Shown: one piece after another, positions 1 through 5,366 of the stretch
How the letters are laid out: each line of letters opens with the position of its first letter
How positions within the stretch are numbered: position 1 is the first letter of the stretch
Origin: an uncultured Lachnospiraceae bacterium
GTDB lineage: Bacteria; Bacillota; Clostridia; Lachnospirales; Lachnospiraceae
Assembly: GCA_910578715.1 (NCBI GenBank)
Contig: CAJTRL010000099.1
Coordinates: 1 to 7,600 of the forward strand
Length of the DNA stretch: 7,600 bases
Direction of reading: 5' to 3'
Notes under the pieces: generated by a model
Database searches by the model: none
What the model saw: only the letters and a program-made list of their open reading frames with translations
Told to the model about the DNA's origin: nothing
Program-made: the position numbers and the translations under genes

Positions 1-325
1 TTTTTGCAAGTCCTTTGAGTGACTGGCTCTCCTTATAGGTGGCTTGGATTGGCGCATAGAGGGCATACATTTTTGACAGTTCCTTTAATCGGTTTAGTTT
101 CTGCCCCTTTGAAAGATGTACCGTTTCCAACTCTTGGTATCTCTGTTCCTTATCCGCTGTAAAGTTCGCAAGGCTCTCAAAGCTGTCTATCTTCCTTGTC
201 GAGATGAACTTCTCCGCATTGTCGGCTGACTGTAAGGCGGTTCGGTCGGATATTTTTCTTAGGTGCTTTCCGCTGACATGATTTTCTTCCGTTAATTGTC
301 GGGAGATTGGATTGCGGAATATCAT
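1..325 (-). CDS. Relaxase-like C-terminal fragment (partial; probably 5'-truncated)
   Basis: The minus strand is open from an in-frame stop at 344-346 to the window edge, with its first ATG at 323-325. The peptide is hydrophilic and helical, with segments such as KIDSFESLANFTADKEQRY, LNRLKELSKMYALYAP and IQATYKESQ. This pattern (I-x-S-aromatic-x-x-L, then R-Y/F-x-E-L, then a KxLxxLKxL helix and a Tyr-rich end) resembles the C-terminal helical region of relaxases from Tn1549-type conjugative elements of Clostridia. The N-terminal nicking domain, which would lie at higher coordinates, is absent, and no ribosome binding site precedes the ATG. I therefore think this is the remnant of a relaxase gene rather than an intact one. 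Its 3' end lies outside the window. The family assignment is from memory of the pattern and is moderate to weak. Confidence 0.5.
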   Translation of the reverse strand, partial: MIFRNPISRQLTEENHVSGKHLRKISDRTALQSADNAEKFISTRKIDSFESLANFTADKEQRYQELETVHLSKGQKLNRLKELSKMYALYAPIQATYKESQSLKGLAK

Positions 326-362
326 GGTTGGGTATTTCTCTGTTTATAGGAATAGGAGTTCA

Positions 363-388
363 TTTCATACGGTAATTACCGCATGAAA
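363..388. repeat. 26-nt inverted repeat at the edge of the relaxase remnant
   Basis: The core CGGTAATTACCG at 370-381 is a perfect palindrome. After one mismatched pair (369/382) it continues as TTTCAT on the left and ATGAAA on the right. Twelve of thirteen base pairs match. It lies between the relaxase remnant and the acetyltransferase promoter. It may be an operator, a recombination scar or the end of an element. The sequence does not distinguish these. Confidence 0.6.
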
Positions 389-491
389 AAAGACTATAAC
401 CGTTACTGTCATAGCCTTTTAAGGATTGAGGAAGTCCCTTTCTTATTTGTATTTGTTTGTCACCCCTCCGCACTATCCAACATCCCCTGGC

Positions 492-520
492 TTGACAGAA
501 ACGACCGTTTGTCGGATAAT
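492..520 (+). promoter_or_regulatory. Sigma-A promoter of the GNAT-CPBP operon
   Basis: A -35 TTGACA (492-497) and a -10 GATAAT (515-520) are separated by 17 nt. Transcription should begin near 527, giving a leader of about 36 nt to the ATG at 563. This argues that the 60 codons open upstream from an ATG at 383 are not part of the protein. A short dyad CGAC-N5-GTCG (502-514) lies in the spacer and could be an operator. Confidence 0.82.
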
Positions 521-541
521 GCTGATAAGAAACGGCTGTTT

Positions 542-558
542 GGGAAAGGCATGGTGAT
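542..558 (+). promoter_or_regulatory. Extended ribosome binding site that sets the GNAT start
   Basis: GGGAAAGGCATGGTGAT resembles the full 16S anti-SD complement AGAAAGGAGGTGAT with extra bases in the middle. The ATG inside it (551) is only 1 nt from AAAGG and cannot use it well. The next ATG (563) is 13 nt after the central GG, the same distance as at three other genes in this window. Confidence 0.65.
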
Positions 559-562
559 TGAG

Positions 563-1369
563 ATGATATATCCGATAAAAGAGGGAAAAGAGGCGGCGGC
601 GCTTTTTGCCGGATGGGAGGAGTCGCTTATCTGGTCCTGTCTTCAGGGCGTTATGGGGCATATATACGGGGATGCACAGGAAAACCCGAAGTCTGCAATG
701 GCAATTCTCGGCGATTTTATCTTTTTTGCCGGGGAACCGGACCGGGAACTGGCGGCCTTTAAACCGGGCTGGTGCATACAGGATTTTATCATTGCCGTTC
801 CGCAGACGCATCGGTGGGCGGATATGCTGGAGACGTGCTATGCCGGAAGAGCCCGGAAAGTAACGCGTTATGCCATGAAAAAAGAGCCGGATGTTTTTGA
901 CAAGGGCAGACTGCAGGAAATTGTAGCAGGTCTATCTGCGGAATATACGATATGCCTGATAGATGAAAAACTTTATGGAGAATGCCGGAAAGAAGACTGG
1001 TGCAGAGATTTTACGGCACAGTTTTCCGACTGGGAAACATACAGGCAACAGGGGCTTGGCGTGATGATTCTGAAAGACGGGATGCCCGTTGCGGGCGCTT
1101 CTTCTTATTCCGCTTTTGGGCCCTGGGATATCGGAGGCCGGGGAGAAAAACGCGGCGGAATCGAAATTGAAATTGATACCCGGGAGGAATATCGCAGGCG
1201 GGGGCTGGCTTTTGTCTGCGGCGCGAGACTGATTCTGGAATGCCTTGACAGAGGGCTTTATCCGAGTTGGGACGCGCAGAATCTCTGGTCGGTGGCGCTT
1301 GCGGAAAAACTTGGCTATCATTTTGACTATGAATATACGGCATATGAGATAAGGGGTGAAAAAGCATGA
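563..1369 (+). CDS. GNAT-family N-acetyltransferase (GNAT_acetyltran / ZmaR-like type)
   Basis: Predicted cytosolic enzyme moving an acetyl group from acetyl-CoA to an unknown amine. It has 268 residues from the chosen start MIYPIKEGKE. The C-terminal third carries the GNAT core: a beta strand GIEIEIDT (199-206), then the acetyl-CoA pyrophosphate loop YRRRGLA (210-216), then SWDAQN (236-241) and the closing LAEKLGYHFDYEYTAYEI. These are characteristic of the PF12746 group, which includes zwittermicin resistance ZmaR-like proteins. The N-terminal half (about 1-130) is the poorly characterised domain of that group. A Gly/Arg-rich stretch GPWDIGGRGEKRG (187-199) just before the core strand looks like an insertion compared with relatives I remember. 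The longer frame beginning at 383 is rejected because the promoter and ribosome site lie inside it. The stop overlaps the next start, so the two proteins are probably co-expressed. Substrate unknown. Confidence 0.88.
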   Translation: MIYPIKEGKEAAALFAGWEESLIWSCLQGVMGHIYGDAQENPKSAMAILGDFIFFAGEPDRELAAFKPGWCIQDFIIAVPQTHRWADMLETCYAGRARKVTRYAMKKEPDVFDKGRLQEIVAGLSAEYTICLIDEKLYGECRKEDWCRDFTAQFSDWETYRQQGLGVMILKDGMPVAGASSYSAFGPWDIGGRGEKRGGIEIEIDTREEYRRRGLAFVCGARLILECLDRGLYPSWDAQNLWSVALAEKLGYHFDYEYTAYEIRGEKA

Positions 1370-2130
1370 TGAACAGACTGAGCCGTTACTATCTGGGGAT
1401 TACTTTCCTGATTATGTTCTTTTGTTGGGGACTCTGCCTGATATGCGGCAGACAGGGTATACTTTTGAATGAGAACTACCTACTGTATCTGCCTTATATG
1501 TTGGGCGGTTTTTCTCCGACCATCGCTTCTTTTATTGTACTGAAAAAGAGCGGCCGGGTGAAAAATCTGAAAGAATGGAGCAAAAATATCTTTGATTTCC
1601 GGCATTCTTTTTGGCATTATGCACTGGTAATTGTGATGGCGGTTCTTTATATCCTGCCCCAATGTCTGGTTTCCGGGTATGAAAAAGGCGCCCCGCTTCC
1701 GGCGATTTTCCTGATAATTCCCATGATGGTGATTGGCGGAGGACTGGAGGAAGCGGGCTGGCGGTATGTTTTACAGCCGGAGCTGGAAGAAAAATATCAT
1801 TTTACGGTAGCAACTGTTATTATAGGACTGATATGGTGGCTCTGGCATTTGCCGTTGTTTTACATACCCGGCGTTGCGCAATATGGAATGAATTATCCGG
1901 CGTTTGGAGTCAGCGTTATGGGGCTGAGTTTTGCGCTGGCCTGTATCAGAACAATTACCGGCAGCGTATGGCTGTGCGTTTTGTTCCACGCTGTGGTTAA
2001 TTCATTATCCGGCATATTCCTGATTCATGAAAATATTCTGGGCAATATCATATCAAGCGTTATATTAATTGCGGCGGTATCTGTACTGATGCTTATGAAC
2101 AGAAAAAAACATCTTTTTGCGAAAGAATAG
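1366..2130 (+). CDS. CPBP (CAAX/Abi) family intramembrane metalloprotease
   Basis: A polytopic membrane protein of 254 residues with about seven or eight hydrophobic segments. It belongs to the CPBP/Abi family (PF02517), glutamate-dependent intramembrane endopeptidases related to Rce1. The diagnostic motifs are in order: EEAGWR (E128, E129, R133), WWLWHLPLF (W157 to H161) and HAVVN (H208, N212), so all catalytic residues are present. Bacterial relatives are often linked to bacteriocin immunity or maturation, but the substrate here is unknown. The start ATG shares four bases (ATGA) with the stop of the acetyltransferase gene. AGGGG sits 9 nt upstream, indicating translational coupling. A second ATG follows immediately, so the protein may begin at either Met. 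No clear intrinsic terminator follows. The protein is not closely similar in sequence to the second CPBP protein at 4257-5150. Confidence 0.93.
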   Translation: MMNRLSRYYLGITFLIMFFCWGLCLICGRQGILLNENYLLYLPYMLGGFSPTIASFIVLKKSGRVKNLKEWSKNIFDFRHSFWHYALVIVMAVLYILPQCLVSGYEKGAPLPAIFLIIPMMVIGGGLEEAGWRYVLQPELEEKYHFTVATVIIGLIWWLWHLPLFYIPGVAQYGMNYPAFGVSVMGLSFALACIRTITGSVWLCVLFHAVVNSLSGIFLIHENILGNIISSVILIAAVSVLMLMNRKKHLFAKE

Positions 2131-2182
2131 GAAATATGTGAAAACGAAATATTAAAATATCAAACGTTGTTGTATCGGAGCC

Positions 2183-2211
2183 TTGAACTATTGCCAAACT
2201 GTTGCTATAAT
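2183..2211 (+). promoter_or_regulatory. Upstream promoter with extended -10 (distal degV promoter or small-RNA promoter)
   Basis: TTGAAC (2183-2188), 17 nt, then TATAAT (2206-2211) preceded by TGC, an extended -10. Expected start near 2218. It lies about 165 nt before the degV ATG, so it would give a long leader that includes the repeat array at 2251-2315. No gene is visible directly behind it except a 15-codon frame (2234-2281) without a ribosome site. Confidence 0.7.
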
Positions 2212-2217
2212 AGTAAA

Positions 2218-2232
2218 TAGTTTTGAAAACTA
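2218..2232. promoter_or_regulatory. Perfect palindrome at the predicted transcription start (candidate operator)
   Basis: TAGTTTTGAAAACTA is a perfect 7+1+7 palindrome that starts where transcription from the promoter at 2183-2211 should begin. That is a classic place for a repressor site. No regulator is identified. Confidence 0.45.
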
Positions 2233-2250
2233 CATGAGAAAGTATAAAAA

Positions 2251-2315
2251 AATAGATAATGGTAATAGACGGAATCAATAGATTGCATCAGCGGAGGGGG
2301 CCAATAGATATAATC
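2251..2315. repeat. 13-nt direct repeat array, consensus AATAGANNNNATC
   Basis: AATAGA occurs at 2251, 2264, 2277 and 2303, that is at steps of 13, 13 and 26 nt. The full units at 2264, 2277 and 2303 fit AATAGANNNNATC. The unit at 2251 keeps only the first half. The 13-nt slot at 2290-2302 is occupied by an unrelated G-rich stretch. The array ends 6 nt before the -35 box of the proximal degV promoter. The last unit also forms the dyad ATAGAT-ATA-ATCTAT (2304-2318). It looks like an array of regulator binding sites. No protein can be named. Confidence 0.55.
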
Positions 2316-2321
2316 TATGGG

Positions 2322-2349
2322 TTGACAATCAGTTGACGATGGGTAAAAT
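2322..2349 (+). promoter_or_regulatory. Proximal degV promoter
   Basis: TTGACA (2322-2327), 16 nt, TAAAAT (2344-2349). Transcription should start near 2356, placing the start inside the longest degV reading frame (from a TTG at 2353) and supporting the ATG at 2383 as the true start. Confidence 0.78.
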
Positions 2350-2382
2350 CTGTTGAGAGATAAGAAAGGCAAGGTTATTATT

Positions 2383-3273
2383 ATGGCATTTCAGATTATT
2401 TCAGACGGTTCCTGTGACCTCGGAACGGAGCGTGCCGCCCAAGAAGGCGTCAGGGTTGTACCTTTTTATGTATCGTTCGATGATAAGACGTATCAGAAAG
2501 AGATAGAGGAAGTGCCGGTACGGGAATTTTACCAGCGGATGGTGGATAATGCGGACTGCTTTCCAAAGTCTTCCATGCCCTCGGTACAGGATTATCTGGA
2601 TGTGTTCGAGGAATACGCGGCGGCGGGCAAAGATATTCTGTGCCTGTGCATTACGACCAAATTCAGCGGCTCCTTTAATTCAGCGATGAACGCGAAAGAA
2701 ATGCTGCTTGAAAAATATCCAAATGTCAGAATCGAAGTGCTCGATACCACGGTGGACACCGTTTTACAGGGACTGCTCGTGCTGGAAGTCTGCCGCATGC
2801 AGCGGGCCGGATGGAGCTTTGAAGATACGGTGAAGCGCACGAAAGAGATTCTGCCGACGGGCCGTATCATTTTTACAGTAGGAAGTTTTGATTATCTCGT
2901 ACACGGCGGACGCATCGGTAAGGTGATGGGAGCGGCAGTCAAAAGCCTGGCGATTAAGCCGCTGATTATTCTGAAAGAAGGCGAAATTTTTCCGGCCGGC
3001 GTTTTCCGAAACCGGGAAAAAGGCAAGAAAACGCTGGTTTCCCTGTGCAGAAAGCACTTTGAGAAAATCGGAGAGTCGCCGGATGCGTATGCCTTTAATA
3101 TCGGTTACGGCTATGATTATGAGGAAGCCGTTGCTTTCCGGGAAATGCTCCTTGCGGATTTGAAAGAGTACAGCGGTATCCGGGATATGGAACTGTTCCA
3201 GATTGGCGCGACAATCGGCGTGCATACCGGGCCGTATCCGATTGGCCTGACTTTTATCAAAAAAGCGTTTTAA
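2383..3273 (+). CDS. DegV family protein (FakB-like fatty-acid-binding protein)
   Basis: A cytosolic lipid-binding protein of 296 residues, within a few residues of the usual DegV length. In the FakA/FakB system such proteins hold one fatty acid while the kinase FakA phosphorylates it to acyl-phosphate for phospholipid synthesis. Visible family marks are IISDGSCDL at the N-terminus (5-13), SSMPS (63-67, the counterpart of the usual TSQPS loop), TTKFSGSFNSA (91-101), FDYLVHGGRI (169-177) and IGATIGVHTGP (274-284). These define the acyl chain and carboxylate site. The start at 2383 is preferred over a TTG at 2353, because a promoter ends at 2349 and AAGAAAGGCAAGGT (2362-2375) lies at the same distance from this ATG as in other genes here. 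The gene stands alone between a promoter and a terminator. No fakA kinase gene is in the window, as is common because it is usually elsewhere. The bound lipid is unknown. Confidence 0.95.
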   Translation: MAFQIISDGSCDLGTERAAQEGVRVVPFYVSFDDKTYQKEIEEVPVREFYQRMVDNADCFPKSSMPSVQDYLDVFEEYAAAGKDILCLCITTKFSGSFNSAMNAKEMLLEKYPNVRIEVLDTTVDTVLQGLLVLEVCRMQRAGWSFEDTVKRTKEILPTGRIIFTVGSFDYLVHGGRIGKVMGAAVKSLAIKPLIILKEGEIFPAGVFRNREKGKKTLVSLCRKHFEKIGESPDAYAFNIGYGYDYEEAVAFREMLLADLKEYSGIRDMELFQIGATIGVHTGPYPIGLTFIKKAF

Positions 3274-3299
3274 AAAAACTGAAAATTGCATTTACAGCT

Positions 3300-3333
3300 G
3301 GCGTTCTTTTCGGATAGAGGAGCGCCTTTTTTT
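3300..3333 (+). terminator. Intrinsic terminator of degV
   Basis: GGCGTTC (3300-3306) pairs with GAGCGCC (3320-3326) with one G-U pair, and an uninterrupted run of seven T follows (3327-3333). It starts 26 nt after the degV stop. Confidence 0.85.
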
Positions 3334-3340
3334 ATGCACA

Positions 3341-3430
3341 GGCCCGCACAGAGGAATATGCCGCTAAAGCGGCGTGCGGGCCGCGCGGTGAGTAGGGGAA
3401 GAGAGCTCTTCCCTACTCGATTATGCGGGC
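3341..3430. repeat. Cluster of inverted repeats with alternative pairings
   Basis: GGCCCGCAC (3341-3349) is perfectly complementary to GTGCGGGCC (3374-3382), enclosing a second stem GCCGC-TAAA-GCGGC (3360-3373). Next to it, 3391-3402 and 3406-3417 form a 12-bp hairpin (AGTAGGG to CCCTACT) with one bulged G. TGCGGGC recurs at 3424-3430 and could replace 3375-3381 as partner of GCCCGCA. That alternative would form a three-way junction enclosing both inner hairpins. No T-run follows, so it is not a plain terminator, and the HAD promoter lies downstream of it. Confidence 0.6.
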
Positions 3431-3432
3431 GG

Positions 3433-3445
3433 GGAAAAATTTTCC
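3433..3445. repeat. Short palindrome GGAAAAATTTTCC
   Basis: A perfect 6+1+6 palindrome about 20 nt upstream of the -35 box of the HAD promoter. It may be an A/T-rich upstream element or an operator. No direct evidence favours either. Confidence 0.35.
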
Positions 3446-3465
3446 TTGCTCAATTGCCGTTGTTC

Positions 3466-3494
3466 TTGCTGGATTGGGGGGAAGAGGGTATAAT
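3466..3494 (+). promoter_or_regulatory. Promoter of the HAD-CPBP operon
   Basis: TTGCTG (3466-3471), 17 nt, consensus TATAAT (3489-3494). Expected start near 3501. The leader of about 68 nt contains the perfect palindrome CAGGATTATCCTG (3528-3540), a possible operator or small hairpin. Confidence 0.72.
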
Positions 3495-3548
3495 GGTTGA
3501 AAATACGCGCGAAATGAAGACGGCAGACAGGATTATCCTGAAAGCTGG

Positions 3549-3563
3549 AGAAAGGCATGGTGA
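3549..3563 (+). promoter_or_regulatory. Extended ribosome binding site that sets the HAD start
   Basis: AGAAAGGCATGGTGA matches the 16S anti-SD complement AGAAAGGAGGTGA apart from the central CAT. The ATG at 3557 is part of this box. The ATG at 3569 lies 5 nt after it and is taken as the start. Confidence 0.65.
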
Positions 3564-3568
3564 GTAAT

Positions 3569-4264
3569 ATGCAAAATCATAAAGATGCCTCCGGCAGATT
3601 CCAATATCTTCTGTTCGACCTGGACGGGACGCTGACAGACCCGAAAGCCGGAATTACGGGCTGTGTGCAGTATGCTCTGCATAAGCTCGGCATAGAGGAG
3701 CCGGACAAGGATAAGCTGGAGCCTTTTATCGGGCCCCCGCTGGCGGACAGTTTTCAGGAATTTTATGGGTTTGATGAGGAAAAAACGGCTCAGGCAATCG
3801 TTTATTACCGGGAGCGTTTCAGTACAACCGGCCTGTTTGAAAACGAAATCTACCCGGGCATTCGTGAGATGCTTGCGCATTTGAAACAGGCGGGCAGAAC
3901 GCTGGCGATTGCATCAAGCAAACCGACCGTTTTTGTAAAAAAGATTCTGCAGCATTTTGAGATAGAGCAGTATTTCGACGTGATTGTGGGAAGCGGGCTT
4001 GACGGAACCCGTACCAGAAAAGAGGAAGTCGTGGAAGAGGCTTTACGACAGCTGCATCGGATTAATATGATGTCCGATAAAAGGGATAATGACAGAATCG
4101 TCATGATAGGTGACAGGAAGTTTGATATTCAGGGGGCAAAATTATTCAACCTGGTCAGTGTGGGTGTTACCTTTGGCTATGCTTTGCCCGGTGAACTGGA
4201 GGAGGCGGGGGCGGACTATATCGTAGAATCCGTAGCGCAGTTAGAGGAGTTGCTAAATGGCTGA
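3569..4264 (+). CDS. HAD-superfamily hydrolase, phosphoglycolate-phosphatase-like
   Basis: A cytosolic Mg-dependent phosphatase of 231 residues from the start MQNHKDASGR. All four HAD motifs are intact: motif I FDLDGTLTD (nucleophile D17, acid/base D19), motif II ASSKP (S116), motif III lysine K151 in RTRKEEVVEE, and motif IV IGDRKFDIQGA (D182, D186). The helical segment between motifs I and II (about 25-95) is a C1-type cap, as in Gph, PgmB and related 5'-nucleotidases. The reaction is hydrolysis of a small phosphate ester. The cap does not let me name the substrate. The stop lies inside the start region of the following protease gene (8-nt overlap), so the two are transcribed together from the promoter at 3466. 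A 12-nt longer version (from 3557) is possible but less likely because that ATG falls within the ribosome binding site. Confidence 0.93.
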   Translation: MQNHKDASGRFQYLLFDLDGTLTDPKAGITGCVQYALHKLGIEEPDKDKLEPFIGPPLADSFQEFYGFDEEKTAQAIVYYRERFSTTGLFENEIYPGIREMLAHLKQAGRTLAIASSKPTVFVKKILQHFEIEQYFDVIVGSGLDGTRTRKEEVVEEALRQLHRINMMSDKRDNDRIVMIGDRKFDIQGAKLFNLVSVGVTFGYALPGELEEAGADYIVESVAQLEELLNG

Positions 4265-5150
4265 AAAAGGCATATATGGGACAGGATGCAAAAATATAAG
4301 AGCGATTGGAATGATTGTAAAACCTTTCGTCGTTTACTATGGGATTAATTTTATAACAACTGTTTTGTTGACTTATCTGGTCGATATATGTATACGGTTC
4401 GTTGGAGGGGCATGGGATATAGAATACCAGCCTACTGTCAGCGCTGTCATCGGCGGACTGGCAATGGTGTCAGGAATACTGCCGTTATGGTCGGCTTTCC
4501 GCAAGGAGGTATGCAATAATAACGACTGTAATAATAACAAATGCAACAACAAATATAAAAATAACGCGCGTGACAATAATAAAAAAATATCTTTCAAAAA
4601 ATCACTTCTTACAATAACACTCGCTTTTTCCAGTTCCGTATCGCTCAATATTTTATTCATTTCCCTTCACCTGACAGAAAGCTCGGAAACCTATAACCAG
4701 GTGGCGGCACATCAGTATGGCGTTATTTTACCCGTGGGCCTCGTGCTATATGGGATTGTTTCTCCGCTTGCGGAAGAAATTGTGTTTCGGGGAATTATCT
4801 ATAACCGGATGAAAAATATCTGGATGAATTTTCAGGACAAGCATCGCGGCCCCGTTATCGTACCAATGCTGTTGTCTTCTCTGCTGTTTGGCATTTACCA
4901 CGGAAATATTGTGCAGATGCTGTACGGTTTTCTGATGGGCATGCTTATTGCTTATGTTTATGAGAAATGCGGTCATTTCCTGTATGCGTTTCTTTTCCAC
5001 GCGGCGGCCAATTCCACTATATATATGATGACAGGAAATATTTTTTTGTATGAGCGTTTTACGAAGCCGTATATCGGTCTGGTTCTGGCGGGAATAACTG
5101 TTTTGTTGTTGTATTTTTGGGGAAGAACGTTTTTTTCGGAAAAGCGGTGA
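4257..5150 (+). CDS. CPBP (CAAX/Abi) family intramembrane protease with Asn/Cys-rich loop
   Basis: A second CPBP-type membrane protease, 297 residues, with about eight hydrophobic segments. Motifs are EEIVFRG (E173, E174, R178), FGIYHGN (F211 to H215) and HAAAN (H248, N252), so the active site is complete. GAGGAG (4244-4249) lies 7 nt before the ATG, inside the end of the HAD gene. The 8-nt overlap suggests coupled translation. The odd part is residues 86-108, a polar loop between the second and third hydrophobic segments. It is almost all Asn, Lys and Cys and begins with a repeated CNNNX pattern (C86, C91, C96). It probably faces the cytosol next to the basic stretch KKISFKKS, though topology is inferred. 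Substrate unknown. Peptide maturation, immunity or lipid-linked roles are all known in the family. Confidence 0.93.
   Translation: MAEKGIYGTGCKNIRAIGMIVKPFVVYYGINFITTVLLTYLVDICIRFVGGAWDIEYQPTVSAVIGGLAMVSGILPLWSAFRKEVCNNNDCNNNKCNNKYKNNARDNNKKISFKKSLLTITLAFSSSVSLNILFISLHLTESSETYNQVAAHQYGVILPVGLVLYGIVSPLAEEIVFRGIIYNRMKNIWMNFQDKHRGPVIVPMLLSSLLFGIYHGNIVQMLYGFLMGMLIAYVYEKCGHFLYAFLFHAAANSTIYMMTGNIFLYERFTKPYIGLVLAGITVLLLYFWGRTFFSEKR
4513..4580 (+). repeat. Low-complexity Asn-codon tract
   Basis: A run rich in AAT/AAC with interspersed TGC/TGT codons inside the CPBP gene. At the protein level it is a five-residue repeat CNNN(D/K) followed by a looser Asn/Lys stretch. Synonymous codons differ between the units, so it is either an old expansion or under selection for the residues. 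Confidence 0.6.
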
Positions 5151-5151
5151 A

Positions 5152-5184
5152 AGGAACTATGCCGCTAAAGAGGCACACTTCCAT
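5152..5184. repeat. Short intergenic repeat sharing TATGCCGCTAAAG with 3357-3369
   Basis: TATGCCGCTAAAG is identical at 3357-3369 and 5158-5170. The flanks are also similar (AGGAA just before, GGC just after). Both copies are intergenic and can fold. Here the nested stems are GGAA/TTCC and TGCC/GGCA. It may be a small dispersed hairpin element. This copy lies directly after the second CPBP gene and has no T-run. Confidence 0.45.
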
Positions 5185-5199
5185 GTCTGGTTTTATAGG

Positions 5200-5227
5200 T
5201 TGACAATTATAACAAAGGTGATATAAT
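5200..5227 (+). promoter_or_regulatory. Near-consensus promoter of the gntR-ABC operon
   Basis: TTGACA (5200-5205), 16 nt, TATAAT (5222-5227), with TG one base before the -10 (extended -10). Both hexamers match consensus, so the unrepressed promoter should be strong. Expected start near 5234, inside the operator. Confidence 0.88.
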
Positions 5228-5247
5228 GTACTTGTACATTAAGTACA
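5224..5247. promoter_or_regulatory. Probable GntR operator with three GTAC half-sites
   Basis: TAATGTACTTGTACATTA (5224-5241) is a perfect inverted repeat with 8-nt arms and a TT centre. It overlaps the -10 box and the expected start site. A second, overlapping dyad TGTAC-ATTAA-GTACA covers 5233-5247. GTAC therefore occurs at 5228, 5234 and 5243. Placement suggests repression of the operon, most simply by its own GntR product, as is common for YtrA-type regulators. Confidence 0.7.
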
Positions 5248-5267
5248 TTTGGAAAGCAAAGGTTATA

Positions 5268-5339
5268 TTGAAAAATCTTTGATTTTTCAATTGCGAATTT
5301 GGGCGCCAATGCGCTTTCAGCGCGGGCCCAAAGTTCGCA
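5268..5339 (+). other. Structured 5' leader of gntR (two hairpins)
   Basis: Hairpin 1 is TTGAAAAATC-TTT-GATTTTTCAA (5268-5290), 10 perfect pairs. Hairpin 2 begins 1 nt later. TGCGAA (5292-5297) pairs with TTCGCA (5334-5339), TTTGGGC (5298-5304) with GCCCAAA (5326-5332), and the tip GCGCT-TTC-AGCGC is at 5311-5323, with an internal loop and one bulge. The leader runs about 130 nt from the expected start to the ATG. Neither hairpin ends in a free T-run, so this is not an ordinary terminator. It could be an mRNA-stabilising fold, a regulatory RNA or an inserted dispersed repeat. Confidence 0.6.
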
Positions 5340-5366
5340 GGTTGAGAGAATGGCAAAGGTATTTTT

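Noticed and set aside
383..562. N-terminal extension of the GNAT protein starting at an ATG at 383
   Set aside because: A good promoter (492-520) and a ribosome binding site (542-558) lie inside it, no ribosome site precedes 383, and the extra residues are unlike the family.
2234..2281. 15-codon frame downstream of the promoter at 2183-2211
   Set aside because: It has no ribosome binding site and overlaps the 13-nt repeat array.
2251..2315. CRISPR array
   Set aside because: Repeats are 13 nt and directly abutting, with no spacers and no cas genes.
2353..2382. Longer degV start at a TTG
   Set aside because: It lies at or before the predicted transcription start and lacks a ribosome site. 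The ATG at 2383 gives the canonical N-terminus.
3286..3567. 93-codon plus-strand frame across the intergenic region
   Set aside because: It runs through a terminator, several inverted repeats and a promoter, and its composition is Arg/Pro-rich and unlike a protein.
5268..5339. Transcription attenuator in the gntR leader
   Set aside because: No T-run follows either stem, so intrinsic termination is unlikely.
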